From QWQI01 sp964608915 (GTDB lineage: Bacteria > Planctomycetota > Planctomycetia > Isosphaerales > Isosphaeraceae), in NCBI GenBank assembly GCA_964608915.1, contig CAZSQA010000019.1, forward strand, positions 1-64,000: a DNA stretch of 64,000 nt, read 5' to 3'. Shown in pieces: positions 36,949 through 45,675 of the stretch (the first letter of the stretch is position 1; each line of letters begins with the position of its first letter). The position numbers and the translations under genes are program-made. The notes under the pieces are model-generated. The model had not been told where the DNA came from and made no database searches. It saw only the letters and a program-made list of their open reading frames with translations.

Positions 36949-37037
36949 AAAAACACTGGAAAGTGCCCGCGCATTCGCCTATGCTGATTTTGGTGTCGAA
37001 GCAGACTTTCGGTGGGCGTGTCGAGGTCGAGTCGTTT

Positions 37038-37703
37038 ATGTCCGCGGAATCTCTCACCCAGAGTTCGGATCGACCGTTGATGGACTTGATCCGTCGCATC
37101 GGGCCGATTTCGGTCGAAGACCTGGCGATGCGGATGGATGTGACCCCTACGGCGGTTCGCGTCCGTCTGAGCCGGCTGGTCGAAAGCGGCCTGGTCGAAC
37201 GGGTTCAGGAATCCGCGGGCAGAGGCCGGCCCAGGTACTTCTATCAGGCCAGCACGCTGGCTCAGAAGAAGCTGGGGCAGAATTACGCGGATCTGGCCCT
37301 GGTGCTCTGGGACGAAGTCATGCGAACGGTGGACGACGTGAAAATCCGCCGCGACCTGTTCGCCCGCATCACCGACCGCCTGGCCGAATCGTATCGCAGC
37401 CAGGTCCGGGGCGAGGAATGGTCCAGTCGAATGGTTCAGCTCGGCGGGCTGCTGCACGAGCGGGGCGTGGAAGCCGAAGTCTCTTCGGGAGACGAAGGCC
37501 AGACGGTCCTGCGGCAACTTTCCTGCCCCTATTTCGAACTGGCCGAGGTCGACCGGGACATTTGTGCCCTGGAACGTCGCATGTTCGAAAAAGTCGTTGG
37601 CCACGGGCTGACTCTAAGCCATTGCAGGCTCGATGGCGACCGGTCCTGCGACTTCGAGCCTGCCCGGGCATCCGAAGGCGAAGCCGATTCGATGGCCGGC
37701 TGA
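37038..37703 (+). CDS. sufR: SufR-like iron-sulfur transcriptional regulator
   Basis: The protein has 221 residues. An N-terminal winged HTH (about 12-70: DLIRRIGPISVEDLAMRMDVTPTAVRVRLSRLVESG) is followed by a helical region and four cysteines, C163 (LSCPYF), C176, C196 and C204 (RSCDF). Their spacing resembles SufR, the Fe-S repressor of the cyanobacterial suf operon. It is the first gene of the suf cluster, so autoregulation of Fe-S biogenesis is the natural reading. The ATG at 37038 has GAGG upstream; an in-frame ATG at 36963 lacks support. DeoR/ArsR relatives without Fe-S are less likely given the cysteines. Confidence 0.83.
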   Translation: MSAESLTQSSDRPLMDLIRRIGPISVEDLAMRMDVTPTAVRVRLSRLVESGLVERVQESAGRGRPRYFYQASTLAQKKLGQNYADLALVLWDEVMRTVDDVKIRRDLFARITDRLAESYRSQVRGEEWSSRMVQLGGLLHERGVEAEVSSGDEGQTVLRQLSCPYFELAEVDRDICALERRMFEKVVGHGLTLSHCRLDGDRSCDFEPARASEGEADSMAG

Positions 37704-37778
37704 GGCGGCTCATCGCCTGGCGAAACACGAACGAAACACAAGTCAGTGACCCCTGAGTTCTACCTGGAGATCGCGAGA

Positions 37779-38603
37779 GTGAGCACGAAAACGCTGCGTA
37801 TCGAAAACCTGCACGTCTCGGTGGAAGGCAAGCCGATTCTGCGGGGCGTGAACCTGACGATTCGCCAGGGGGAAACCCACGCGTTGATGGGCCCCAACGG
37901 ATCCGGCAAAAGCACGCTATCGTACGCTCTCATGGGCCATCCGAATTACGAAATCACCGACGGCACGGCCTATCTCGGCGACGTGAACCTGCTTGAGATC
38001 GAAGCCGACGAGCGGGCCAAAGCGGGTCTGTTCCTGGCGTTCCAGTATCCGACTTCCATTCCGGGCGTGACGATGGCGAACTTTCTCCGCCATGCGGTGA
38101 CGAACGTTCGCATGCCTGAACGTAAGGAAGGCGAAGACCTGATCTCCATGCGTGATTTCCGCAAGGAACTCAAGCAGAAGATGGACGAGCTGGGCATGGA
38201 TTCCGACTTCGCCCGCCGCTACCTGAACGAAGGTTTCTCCGGCGGTGAGAAGAAGCGTGCCGAAGTGCTGCAACTGGCGATGCTGCAGCCGGCTTTCGCG
38301 ATTCTCGACGAAACCGATTCGGGCCTGGACATTGACGCCGTCCGCGTCGTCTCCGAAGGCGTGAACCGGGTCGCCAAAGCCCAGGGCACGGGCGTTCTGG
38401 TGATCACGCACTATCAGCGAATTCTCAACTACATTCAGCCCCAGTTCGTGCACATCCTTTTCGGGGGCCGCATCGTCGAAAACGGCGGACCTGAGCTGGT
38501 CACGACTCTGGAACGGGAAGGCTACGACTGGATTCGCGCCAAATACCCGCAGGAAGCTCGCGTGGAAGAAGAGCTGGAAGCTGCGTCGCCTGTGGTAGTC
38601 TGA
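37779..38603 (+). CDS. sufC: Fe-S cluster assembly ATPase SufC
   Basis: This is the cytoplasmic ABC-type ATPase of the SufBCD scaffold. Walker A is GPNGSGKST, the signature is FSGGEKKRAEVLQL and Walker B is FAILDETDSGLDIDA; the family-typical FQYP and GYDWIRAKYP segments are present. I take the GTG at 37779, with GGAG about 9 nt before it, as the start; an upstream in-frame ATG at 37746 would add 11 residues. It lies 75 bases after the sufR stop. A hairpin separates it from sufB, so expression relative to SufB may be tuned. Confidence 0.95.
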   Translation: MSTKTLRIENLHVSVEGKPILRGVNLTIRQGETHALMGPNGSGKSTLSYALMGHPNYEITDGTAYLGDVNLLEIEADERAKAGLFLAFQYPTSIPGVTMANFLRHAVTNVRMPERKEGEDLISMRDFRKELKQKMDELGMDSDFARRYLNEGFSGGEKKRAEVLQLAMLQPAFAILDETDSGLDIDAVRVVSEGVNRVAKAQGTGVLVITHYQRILNYIQPQFVHILFGGRIVENGGPELVTTLEREGYDWIRAKYPQEARVEEELEAASPVVV

Positions 38604-38623
38604 CCGGAAACACGACTCGAAGC

Positions 38624-38649
38624 GGTCCGGCTAGCCGCCGGACCTTTCT
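38624..38649 (+). terminator. Intercistronic hairpin between sufC and sufB
   Basis: A perfect 8-bp stem GGTCCGGC / GCCGGACC with a 5-nt loop is followed by TTTCTT, resembling a weak intrinsic terminator. It lies between two genes of one operon, so partial termination or RNA-end protection are the possible roles. Confidence 0.6.
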
Positions 38650-38698
38650 TCCGCCCCGAACCGATTCATCGAAGTCAGAAATTCAGAGGTAGCGAACG

Positions 38699-40114
38699 AT
38701 GTCGACCGATCTTGGCGCCCAGGTCGCGGGAATCAAGGAAGACTACAAGTACGGCTTCCGGGAATCCGACGCGAACTACAACTACAAATCCGGCAAGGGA
38801 TTGAATCGGCACACCGTCGAAGAGATCTCGGAGATGAAGAGCGAGCCGCAGTGGATGCGGGAGTTCCGTCTCAAGGGTCTGGAGACGTTCCAGCAGAAGC
38901 CGTTGCCCCAGTGGGGCGGGAATCTGAACGATCTCGACTTTCAGGACATCCATTACTTCGTTCGTGCCACGGACCGTCAGGGTAAGTCGTGGGACGACGT
39001 GCCCGCGGAAATCAAGCGGACGTTCGACAAGCTGGGCATTCCCGAAGCCGAGAAGAAATTCCTGGCCGGCGTGGGAGCCCAGTACGAGTCCGAAGTCGTC
39101 TATCACTCGCTGCGTGAAGACCTTGCCGAAAAGGGCGTGATCTTCACCGACATGGATTCTGCCCTGCGGGATTACCCCGACCTGGTGAAGGAATACTTCG
39201 GCACGGTCATCCCGATCCACGACAACAAGTTCGCGGCCCTGAATTCGGCAGTGTGGTCGGGCGGATCGTTCGTCTACATCCCCGCGGGCGTGAAGGTCGA
39301 CATCCCGCTGCAGGCCTATTTCCGGATCAACGCCGAGAACATGGGTCAGTTCGAACGGACGCTCATCATCGTCGAAGAGGGCGCTCAGGTTCACTATGTG
39401 GAAGGCTGCACGGCGCCGATCTACACGTCGGAAAGCCTGCACTCGGCCGTGGTCGAAATCATCGTGAAGAAGGGCGGCCGCTGCCGTTACACGACGATCC
39501 AGAACTGGGCCAACAACATTTATAACCTCGTCACCAAGCGGGCCGTCGCTCATGAAGACGCCCTGATGGAATGGGTCGACGGCAACCTCGGTAGCCGCCT
39601 GACGATGAAGTACCCGGCCGTGTATATGGTCGGCAAGGGCGCCAGGGCCGAGATCCTGTCGATCGCCTTCGCCGGCAAGGGCCAGCATCAGGACGCCGGT
39701 GGCAAGGTCGTGCACGCGGCCCCCTACACCACGAGCAGGATCATTTCGAAATCGATTTCGAAGCACGGCGGCCGGTCGAGCTATCGCGGCCTGCTGAAGG
39801 TGGCCGACGGTGCCTACGGATCGAAGTCGAACGTCGTGTGCGACGCGCTGATCCTCGACCCGCAAAGCCGTTCGGACACTTACCCTTACATCGAGATCGA
39901 CGAGGACGACGTCAAGATCGGTCACGAGGCGTCCGTATCGAAGATCGGCGAAGAGCAACTGTTCTATCTGCGGAGCCGGGGCCTGAGCGAGACCGAGGCT
40001 TCGACCCTGATCGTGAACGGCTTCATCGAGCCGCTCGTGAAGGAACTGCCGATGGAATACGCCGTGGAAATGAACAAGCTCATCGAACTGCAGATGGAAG
40101 GCTCGGTCGGCTGA
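38699..40114 (+). CDS. sufB: Fe-S cluster assembly protein SufB
   Basis: This 471-residue subunit of the SufBC2D scaffold has normal family length. Conserved blocks are GVGAQYESEVVYHSLREDLAEKGV, PAGVKVDIPLQAYFRINAENMGQFERTLI, VEGCTAP, and the beta-helix end VCDALILDPQSRSDTYPYIEI and RGLSETEASTLIVNGFIEP. Together these show a canonical SufB where Fe-S clusters are built. AGAGGT lies 8-13 nt upstream of the ATG. Confidence 0.96.
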   Translation: MSTDLGAQVAGIKEDYKYGFRESDANYNYKSGKGLNRHTVEEISEMKSEPQWMREFRLKGLETFQQKPLPQWGGNLNDLDFQDIHYFVRATDRQGKSWDDVPAEIKRTFDKLGIPEAEKKFLAGVGAQYESEVVYHSLREDLAEKGVIFTDMDSALRDYPDLVKEYFGTVIPIHDNKFAALNSAVWSGGSFVYIPAGVKVDIPLQAYFRINAENMGQFERTLIIVEEGAQVHYVEGCTAPIYTSESLHSAVVEIIVKKGGRCRYTTIQNWANNIYNLVTKRAVAHEDALMEWVDGNLGSRLTMKYPAVYMVGKGARAEILSIAFAGKGQHQDAGGKVVHAAPYTTSRIISKSISKHGGRSSYRGLLKVADGAYGSKSNVVCDALILDPQSRSDTYPYIEIDEDDVKIGHEASVSKIGEEQLFYLRSRGLSETEASTLIVNGFIEPLVKELPMEYAVEMNKLIELQMEGSVG

Positions 40115-40280
40115 TCCGACTGGGCGTTTCCGCCGGTACGACGTCGCCGCCGCGTCTCGCGACTATTTCTCGGGGGTCGGGTGGCCGGTGGCGACGTTTT
40201 TTCGAACTTGCGGAACCTTGCAGACCGTATCGGACTAATCGTCCAAGACATCTCACACGTAACCAGGGCCTGAACCTCAC

Positions 40281-41615
40281 ATGAGTACCGCTGTGGCGTC
40301 ATCTCACGCGATCGCATCCCTCGAATTCGGCGAGTTTCTCAATTCGGTGCCGAACGAACCGGCCTGGCTGACCGAAAGGCGTCGTGCGGCCTTCGAAACG
40401 TTCGCCGCGACCCCCTGGCCGACTTCCCGCGACGAAGAATGGCGGCGTACGGACATCCGGGCCTTCCGCCTGAGTGCTTTCGACCTTGTCCGATCGCCAG
40501 CCGCTGCGAACCTGGAAGATCTCGACGAAATCGGCCCGGCGCGTGACGCGCTCGCCGCGTCCTATGCCACGGGCATCGTACAGGTCGGCGGCCAGACGAC
40601 CCAGCCGGCGGATCTGATCAAGCTCGGCAAGGCGACGCTGACCGACTTCCGCACGTTCGCCGAATCCCATCCCGAGATACTCGAAAAGCATCTTTTCGGG
40701 ACAGTCGGCACGAGCGAAGACGCCCTGGCGGCCCTGCATGCGGCCATGTTTCGCGGCGGTATCGTGCTTTACGTGCCGAAGGGCGTCAAGATCACGGAAC
40801 CGCTATACGCTCTTTCCGCGATGACGGCCCGGCAGCGGATCGATACGTCGCACACGCTTGTGATCCTGGAAGATGACGCGGAGGCGACGCTGGTGCATGA
40901 CCTAGTCTCCACGGCTTCCGGCGAATCCGTCACCCCGGGCCTTCATCTGGGCGCCGTGGAGATCGTCGTCGGCAAGAACGCGCAGTTGAAATACGTGCGT
41001 ATCCAGAACTGGGACGACAAGACCTGGCACTTCAGCCGCGAACGGGCGACCGTCGACGCTGGCGGATCGATCCAGTGGACGATCGGCGGTCTTGGCTCGC
41101 GTCTTTCGAAAGTCAACCAGGAGACGGCCCTGACAGGCCCGAATGCTGCGGCCCAGGTCAACGGCGTGATGTTCACCACCGGCAAACAGCACCTGGCCTA
41201 CTTCACACGTCAGGACCATCAGGCCGAAAACACCACGAGCGACCTGCTTTACAAGGGTGGCCTGACAGGCAAGAGCCGCACGGTGTGGAAGGGCATGATC
41301 CGGGTCGACCCGGGCGCCCAGAAGACCGACGCCTACCAGAAGAACGACAGCCTGATCCTGTCCCAGGCGGCCCGTGCCGATTCGATCCCCGGGCTGGAGA
41401 TCGAGGCCAACGACGTGCGCTGCACCCACGGGGCCACGGCTGGTCAGGTCGACCCGGAAATGGTGTTCTACGCCCAGGCGCGGGGCATTCCTGCCGAAAC
41501 TGCCAAACGGCTGATCGTGGAAGGCTTCTTCTCGAACGTCTACGACCGCATTTCCGTCGAACCGGTGCGTGAGTCTCTGCGGCTGGCCGTCGCGAAAAAA
41601 CTGTCGCTGGGCTGA
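40281..41615 (+). CDS. sufD: Fe-S cluster assembly protein SufD
   Basis: The 444-residue SufB paralogue forms the scaffold heterodimer. Features are WPTSRDEEWRRTDIRAF near the N-terminus, FRGGIVLYVPKGVKITEPLYAL, the beta-helix core and the ending VRCTHGATAGQVDPEMVFYAQARGI. It starts 167 bases after sufB, a larger gap than elsewhere in the operon with no hairpin visible. Confidence 0.95.
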   Translation: MSTAVASSHAIASLEFGEFLNSVPNEPAWLTERRRAAFETFAATPWPTSRDEEWRRTDIRAFRLSAFDLVRSPAAANLEDLDEIGPARDALAASYATGIVQVGGQTTQPADLIKLGKATLTDFRTFAESHPEILEKHLFGTVGTSEDALAALHAAMFRGGIVLYVPKGVKITEPLYALSAMTARQRIDTSHTLVILEDDAEATLVHDLVSTASGESVTPGLHLGAVEIVVGKNAQLKYVRIQNWDDKTWHFSRERATVDAGGSIQWTIGGLGSRLSKVNQETALTGPNAAAQVNGVMFTTGKQHLAYFTRQDHQAENTTSDLLYKGGLTGKSRTVWKGMIRVDPGAQKTDAYQKNDSLILSQAARADSIPGLEIEANDVRCTHGATAGQVDPEMVFYAQARGIPAETAKRLIVEGFFSNVYDRISVEPVRESLRLAVAKKLSLG

Positions 41616-41700
41616 TCCAAAATCTGATAAGATGGTCTGAGTTTTGGACTACTCAGCAATCGAAACGTACCGAGCCATATCGCCAGGAGTTTCCGTTCCG

Positions 41701-42570
41701 ATGTCCGCCTCACAATATGCCGTGCCGGAAGTCGTCGTCAGTGCCGATTGGGTCAGGGAACACGCGGGCGATCCGAAAGTCCGGATCGTGGAATCCAGCG
41801 GCGACGCCCTGCTCTATCCGATGGCCCACATTCCCGGCGCGGTGAAGATCGACTGGCACAACGATCTGCAGGACCAGACTGTCCGCGAATACGTATCCGA
41901 CGAAGTCTTCGAAAAGCTCTGCCGCGACAACGGCATTTCGAACGATACGACCGTCGTGTTCTATGGCGACGACAACAACTGGTGGGCCTGCTATGCCTTC
42001 TGGGCCTTCAAGCTCAAGGGGCATAAGGATTGCCGCATGCTCGACGGCGGCCGGCGCTACTGGGTCGAGACCCTGAAATACCCGACGACGGCCGAGGTTC
42101 CTTCCTATCCCAAGGGCGATTACAAGGTTCCCTCCGACATTGACCGGGCGAGCCTGCGGGCCCTGCGAGACGAAGTCCTGACGCACCTCAACGCCGGCCT
42201 GCCGATGGTCGACGTGCGCAGCCCCAAGGAATACACCGGCGAACGGACCCACATGGAAGGCTATCCGGAAGAAGGCGTGCTGCGAGGCGGCCACATCCCG
42301 GGTGCCCTGCACTGCCCCTGGGCCCGGGCCGTGGCAGAGGATGGCCGCTTCAAGTCGGCCGACGAACTGAAAGCCATTTACGAAGGTGAGCTGAAGCTCA
42401 AGCCCTCGGACGATGTCGTGGCGTATTGCCGCATCGGCGAACGCTCCAGCCTGACGTGGTTCGTGCTGAAGTATCTGCTCGGCTTCTCGAAGGTCCGCAA
42501 CTACGACGGATCCTGGACCGAGTGGGGCAATATCGTCGGCATGCCGATCCGCAAGGGCGCTCAGCCCTGA
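41701..42570 (+). CDS. Two-domain rhodanese-family sulfurtransferase inside the suf operon
   Basis: The 289-residue protein has two rhodanese domains: an inactive N-terminal one (about 1-130) and a catalytic C-terminal one (about 150-289) with Cys243 in the loop AYCRIGERSS. The CRIGERS loop fits thiosulfate or mercaptopyruvate sulfurtransferases. It lies between SufD and SufE, the place where a cysteine desulfurase often sits, so a sulfur-donor role is a fair inference. AGGAG is 11 nt upstream of the ATG at 41701; an earlier in-frame start at 41644 looks spurious. Confidence 0.88.
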   Translation: MSASQYAVPEVVVSADWVREHAGDPKVRIVESSGDALLYPMAHIPGAVKIDWHNDLQDQTVREYVSDEVFEKLCRDNGISNDTTVVFYGDDNNWWACYAFWAFKLKGHKDCRMLDGGRRYWVETLKYPTTAEVPSYPKGDYKVPSDIDRASLRALRDEVLTHLNAGLPMVDVRSPKEYTGERTHMEGYPEEGVLRGGHIPGALHCPWARAVAEDGRFKSADELKAIYEGELKLKPSDDVVAYCRIGERSSLTWFVLKYLLGFSKVRNYDGSWTEWGNIVGMPIRKGAQP

Positions 42571-42668
42571 GGAACCGCGCCGTAAGCGGCCCGCGCGCAT
42601 TGCGTTCGGGCCGAGGGCTCCGTGCTTTCCCAACTCCTTTGCATGACGAACATTTCGACACCAGCCGC

Positions 42669-43094
42669 ATGACATTGACGAAACTCGACGAACTCCTCGA
42701 TGAACTGACCGACTGCGATCCGAAGGAACGGATCGAGATGCTGCTCGATTACGCTCGGTCGCTGCCTTCACTCCCCGCAAGGTTCGAGGCCCTCAAGGAC
42801 CCGGACCACAAGGTCGAGGAATGCCAGTCGCCCGTGTTCCTGTTCGCCGAAAAAACGGACAAGGGCGTGGAGTGGTTCGCCGACATTCCGATGGAAGCCC
42901 CTACGGTACGCGGGTTCGTTTCGCTGCTCTGGGAAGGTACGCGTGGTGCAAGCCCTGGCGATTACGCCGATCTTTCGTTCGACGTGATCTCCAAAGGCGG
43001 CCTCAAGGAAATTCTTGGCATGCAGCGCACGAACGGGCTCACCGGAGTGATCCGGCGGCTGAAAAGGATCGTGGCCGAAACGGCGGCGACCTGA
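42669..43094 (+). CDS. sufE: SufE-family sulfur acceptor protein
   Basis: The 141-residue protein has the SufE fold with acceptor Cys52 in HKVEECQSPVFLF, and the conserved RFEALKDP and GLKEILGMQRTNGL segments. SufE normally takes persulfide from the cysteine desulfurase SufS and passes it to SufB. No SufS is encoded nearby, but a rhodanese precedes it. The ATG at 42669 follows the rhodanese stop by about 100 bases. Confidence 0.92.
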   Translation: MTLTKLDELLDELTDCDPKERIEMLLDYARSLPSLPARFEALKDPDHKVEECQSPVFLFAEKTDKGVEWFADIPMEAPTVRGFVSLLWEGTRGASPGDYADLSFDVISKGGLKEILGMQRTNGLTGVIRRLKRIVAETAAT

Positions 43095-43161
43095 ACCGCG
43101 TATCCCGCTGGCGGGATACGCACGCTTTACGCAACCTGAAGACAGGGGATTCTCGAAAACG

Positions 43162-43878
43162 ATGGCGATCGAATACCGCAAAGTCGCGACATTGGGCGAA
43201 CTGCCCGAAGGCTCGAACCTGTTCGTGGAGGTAGACGACCAGCCCGTCGCTCTTTTCCGTGTCGAAGGCCAGGTTTTCGCGATCGACGACGTCTGCACCC
43301 ACGACGGCGGCCCGCTGGCCGACGGCAAACTCTGCGGATTCGAAATCGAATGCGACCGACACGGAGCAAGGTTCGATATTCGCACCGGTTCGGCCCTCTC
43401 CATGCCGGCCGTCGAGAATGTCCGCGCGCACCATGTGAAAGTTGACAGCGACACGATTTATGTCGCCATCAACGACACCGGCGACTTGCCGAAGGAAGCC
43501 CCGCCCAGCCCCGCTTCGAAACCCGCCGGATCTTCGAAAGAACCGGCCGAAACCGTCGCCGGGACGCCCGCTGGCCCGCCTGTGGGGCAAGATGACATCG
43601 TGGCGGCATTGAAAACCGTCATCGACCCGGAATTGAACGTGAATGTCGTCGATCTTGGCCTGGTCTACACGGTGCAGACTCGCGGTAGCGAGGTCGATGT
43701 CGAAATGACATTGACCACCCCCGCATGCCCTGCCGGGCCTGAGATCTTGCGGAACAGTGTCAAGGCGATCGAAACCATCGCGGGTGTCAGCAAGGCGAAC
43801 GTGAAGCTGGTGATGAGCCCCCCCTGGTCGCCGGCGCGGATGACCGACGACGCTCGAGACATCCTCGGCATTTTCTGA
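43162..43878 (+). CDS. Fusion of a Rieske [2Fe-2S] domain and a MIP18/SufT-like domain
   Basis: The 238-residue protein has two parts. Residues 1-105 are a Rieske ferredoxin-type domain with C45xH47 (VCTHDGG) and C64xxH67 (ECDRHGA), all four ligands intact. A Pro/Ala/Ser linker (about 108-142) leads to a MIP18/DUF59 domain with DPELNVNVVDLGLV and C189 in TTPACPAGPE. SufT proteins of this family help mature Fe-S proteins. Here the fusion could couple electron transfer or cluster transfer to SufT. It is the last gene of the operon and is followed by a terminator. Confidence 0.88.
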   Translation: MAIEYRKVATLGELPEGSNLFVEVDDQPVALFRVEGQVFAIDDVCTHDGGPLADGKLCGFEIECDRHGARFDIRTGSALSMPAVENVRAHHVKVDSDTIYVAINDTGDLPKEAPPSPASKPAGSSKEPAETVAGTPAGPPVGQDDIVAALKTVIDPELNVNVVDLGLVYTVQTRGSEVDVEMTLTTPACPAGPEILRNSVKAIETIAGVSKANVKLVMSPPWSPARMTDDARDILGIF

Positions 43879-43907
43879 TTACCGAATCTCAGCCCGATCG
43901 AATCGAG

Positions 43908-43941
43908 AGCCGGCCTTCATCCTTGCGGATGCTGGCCGGCT
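43908..43941. terminator. Hairpin at the end of the suf operon
   Basis: The stem AGCCGGCC / GGCCGGCT closes an inner hairpin (CATCC/GGATG) and is followed by TCATCATTT. It lies between the Rieske-MIP18 gene and the convergent Nudix gene. Confidence 0.75.
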
Positions 43942-43944
43942 TCA

Positions 43945-44511
43945 TCATTTCCCCATGGTGCGGAAAGCTTTCAGAATCGCCGCAACGCTCGGCGCGTGGG
44001 TGATTTCGGAATTCATGACTTTCTCGAGAACTTGTTCCATCCGAATGCGCACATGCCGGATCGTCTCGGTAGGCTCCGGGCTCGCGCCAATTTCCGCAAG
44101 ACCCTGAGCCAGAAAGAGTTGGGTCGGCGAAACGGCGATCGCCGTGAATGGGTCGACGACACCCAGGCTAGTCCAGTGGTTGGCCTTCAGGCCCAGCTCT
44201 TCGGCAAGTTCGCGCTGGGCTGTCGCCAGGGCGTCTTCCCCGGGATCGATGCCGCCCGAAACGCATTCGAGCGTGACGCGGCCCACGGCATAATGAAATT
44301 CTTCGGTCAGGTGGCAGATTCCGTCCGTATCGACCGCGATGACACAGACCCCCGGCTTCATGTGCGAAATGCTATATGTTCCAGGGTTTCCGTCGGGCCG
44401 GAGCACGTCGTCCCTAGTGACCTTCAGCCAGGGGTCGCGATAGACTTCGTGCCGCTGGAGAATTGTCCAGGGGCCGTAAATTGCAGGGAATTCGGGATTC
44501 GTGTCTTTCAA
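43945..44511 (-). CDS. Nudix hydrolase (ADP-ribose pyrophosphatase-like)
   Basis: The 188-residue protein contains a complete Nudix box, GGIDPGEDALATAQRELAEELGL, with the REL-AEEL metal-binding glutamates. The N-terminal half (WTILQRHEVYRDPWLKVTRDDVLRP) matches ADP-sugar pyrophosphatases. The likely substrate is ADP-ribose or another nucleoside diphosphate sugar. Translation starts at TTG 44511 with GAGG 6-9 nt upstream. A hairpin separates it from the upstream Dabb gene. Confidence 0.88.
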   Translation of the reverse strand: MKDTNPEFPAIYGPWTILQRHEVYRDPWLKVTRDDVLRPDGNPGTYSISHMKPGVCVIAVDTDGICHLTEEFHYAVGRVTLECVSGGIDPGEDALATAQRELAEELGLKANHWTSLGVVDPFTAIAVSPTQLFLAQGLAEIGASPEPTETIRHVRIRMEQVLEKVMNSEITHAPSVAAILKAFRTMGK

Positions 44512-44530
44512 GTCGGCCTCGAAACGAATA

Positions 44531-44561
44531 CGGCGTCCTGCCGGCGGGCGACAGGACGCCG
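44531..44561. terminator. Perfect hairpin downstream of the Dabb gene
   Basis: A 10-bp perfect stem CGGCGTCCTG / CAGGACGCCG with an 11-nt loop lies after the Dabb-protein stop and before the Nudix start, both on the minus strand. Confidence 0.7.
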
Positions 44562-44587
44562 AAGGAATCAGTCGGAACAGAACATTC

Positions 44588-44986
44588 TCACTTCGAAGCG
44601 GCCGGCGTCAAGTACGAATCGAAGACCTGAACCTTGCCCCAGTACTGCTTGTTTTCTTCGATGAATTTCAAATGCCGTGGGTGTTCCTGATAGGTATCGT
44701 GGGCGGCCTTGTTCTTGAAGACCAGGTGAAGGGCGACGTCCCAGTCGGTGGCGTTCACGTCTCGGTCGAATTCCTTGCCACGGGTGCCCACGGAGAAATA
44801 GACGGTGCCTTCGTGCCCGTCCAGGTATTTTTTGCAGCCAGCGACGAGGGCATCGCGGTTGGCGTCGGTCCCTTCCTTCAAAGTGAAGAAAACCATGTGG
44901 GCAAGCTGGGCATCATCGGCGGCGGTGAGATTGCGGGCGGCGAAGCCAGCGGCGATCGGAGCGAAGAAAAACGTTCGGCGTTGCAT
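44588..44986 (-). CDS. Exported Dabb (stress-responsive A/B barrel) protein
   Basis: The protein is about 132 residues. Its N-terminus MQRRTFFFAPIAAGFAARN has an RR pair and hydrophobic stretch consistent with a Tat or Sec signal. A single Dabb dimeric alpha/beta-barrel follows (LAHMVFFTLKEGTDANRDALVAG to DWDVALHLVFKNKAAHDTYQEHPRHLKFIEE). Dabb proteins are small, of mixed function, and some respond to stress. The ATG at 44986 has GGAG 9-12 nt upstream; the frame opens earlier at 45070 without support. Confidence 0.82.
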   Translation of the reverse strand: MQRRTFFFAPIAAGFAARNLTAADDAQLAHMVFFTLKEGTDANRDALVAGCKKYLDGHEGTVYFSVGTRGKEFDRDVNATDWDVALHLVFKNKAAHDTYQEHPRHLKFIEENKQYWGKVQVFDSYLTPAASK

Positions 44987-45227
44987 GGGTGGTAGTTCTC
45001 CTGTGGCGGGCCAGTGCTCCGGGTTCGCGTGGGTTGCGCGGCCGGAAAACCGAAATTGTGGAAGACCCACACAAAAATCGCGAATTCGGCGGACCGGGTC
45101 AAGAGTGGCGTCGTGAGTTGCCGACTATACGGTCGATCCAGATGTGCCTATACTCGAATGGTCAAACGATCGATATTCTTCGATCGTGATCGATTCGATC
45201 CAGCCCGATCACGAAAGGTTCCTTTCC

Positions 45228-45650
45228 ATGCCGCTGCGCCGTCATTTCCTCAAAACCGTCGCCTGGTCGATGGCGATCGCTCCCGTTGCCGTTCGTGCCG
45301 ACGAAAGCGCCGATGACCTGAAGAAGCTCGATGGAACCTGGATCAGCAAGGACGCGAACACGGGCGATGCGACCTGGACGTTCGAAAAGGGCAAGCTGAA
45401 GCTGGATGCCCCGGGGCGAACGTACAAGATCACGGTGAAGCTGGACGCCGCGGCCAAGCCGCACAAGACGATGGAAATGAAGGTGGACGAAGATTCGCCG
45501 AACGCCAAGAATTTCGACGGCCCGGCGATCTATAAGTTCGATGGCGAGGACAAGGTTACGATCTGCTTCGGGACTCAGGCCCGGCCGACCGAATTCACGA
45601 CGAAGGACGACTTCTCAGCCTTCAATTTCGAGCTGGCTCGCAAGAAGTAA
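45228..45650 (+). CDS. TIGR03067-like planctomycete protein with a Tat signal
   Basis: The 140-residue protein begins MPLRRHFLKTVAWSMAIAP, a Tat signal with RRHFLK, and cleavage is likely after AVRA. The mature part (DDLKKLDGTWISKDANTGDATWTFEKGKLK, then GPAIYKFDGEDKVTICF) matches the TIGR03067 domain found in many planctomycetes and of unknown function. The ATG at 45228 lies behind AAGG. Confidence 0.8.
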   Translation: MPLRRHFLKTVAWSMAIAPVAVRADESADDLKKLDGTWISKDANTGDATWTFEKGKLKLDAPGRTYKITVKLDAAAKPHKTMEMKVDEDSPNAKNFDGPAIYKFDGEDKVTICFGTQARPTEFTTKDDFSAFNFELARKK

Positions 45651-45675
45651 GTCTTTGCGATTCAGGAGTCTCGAA

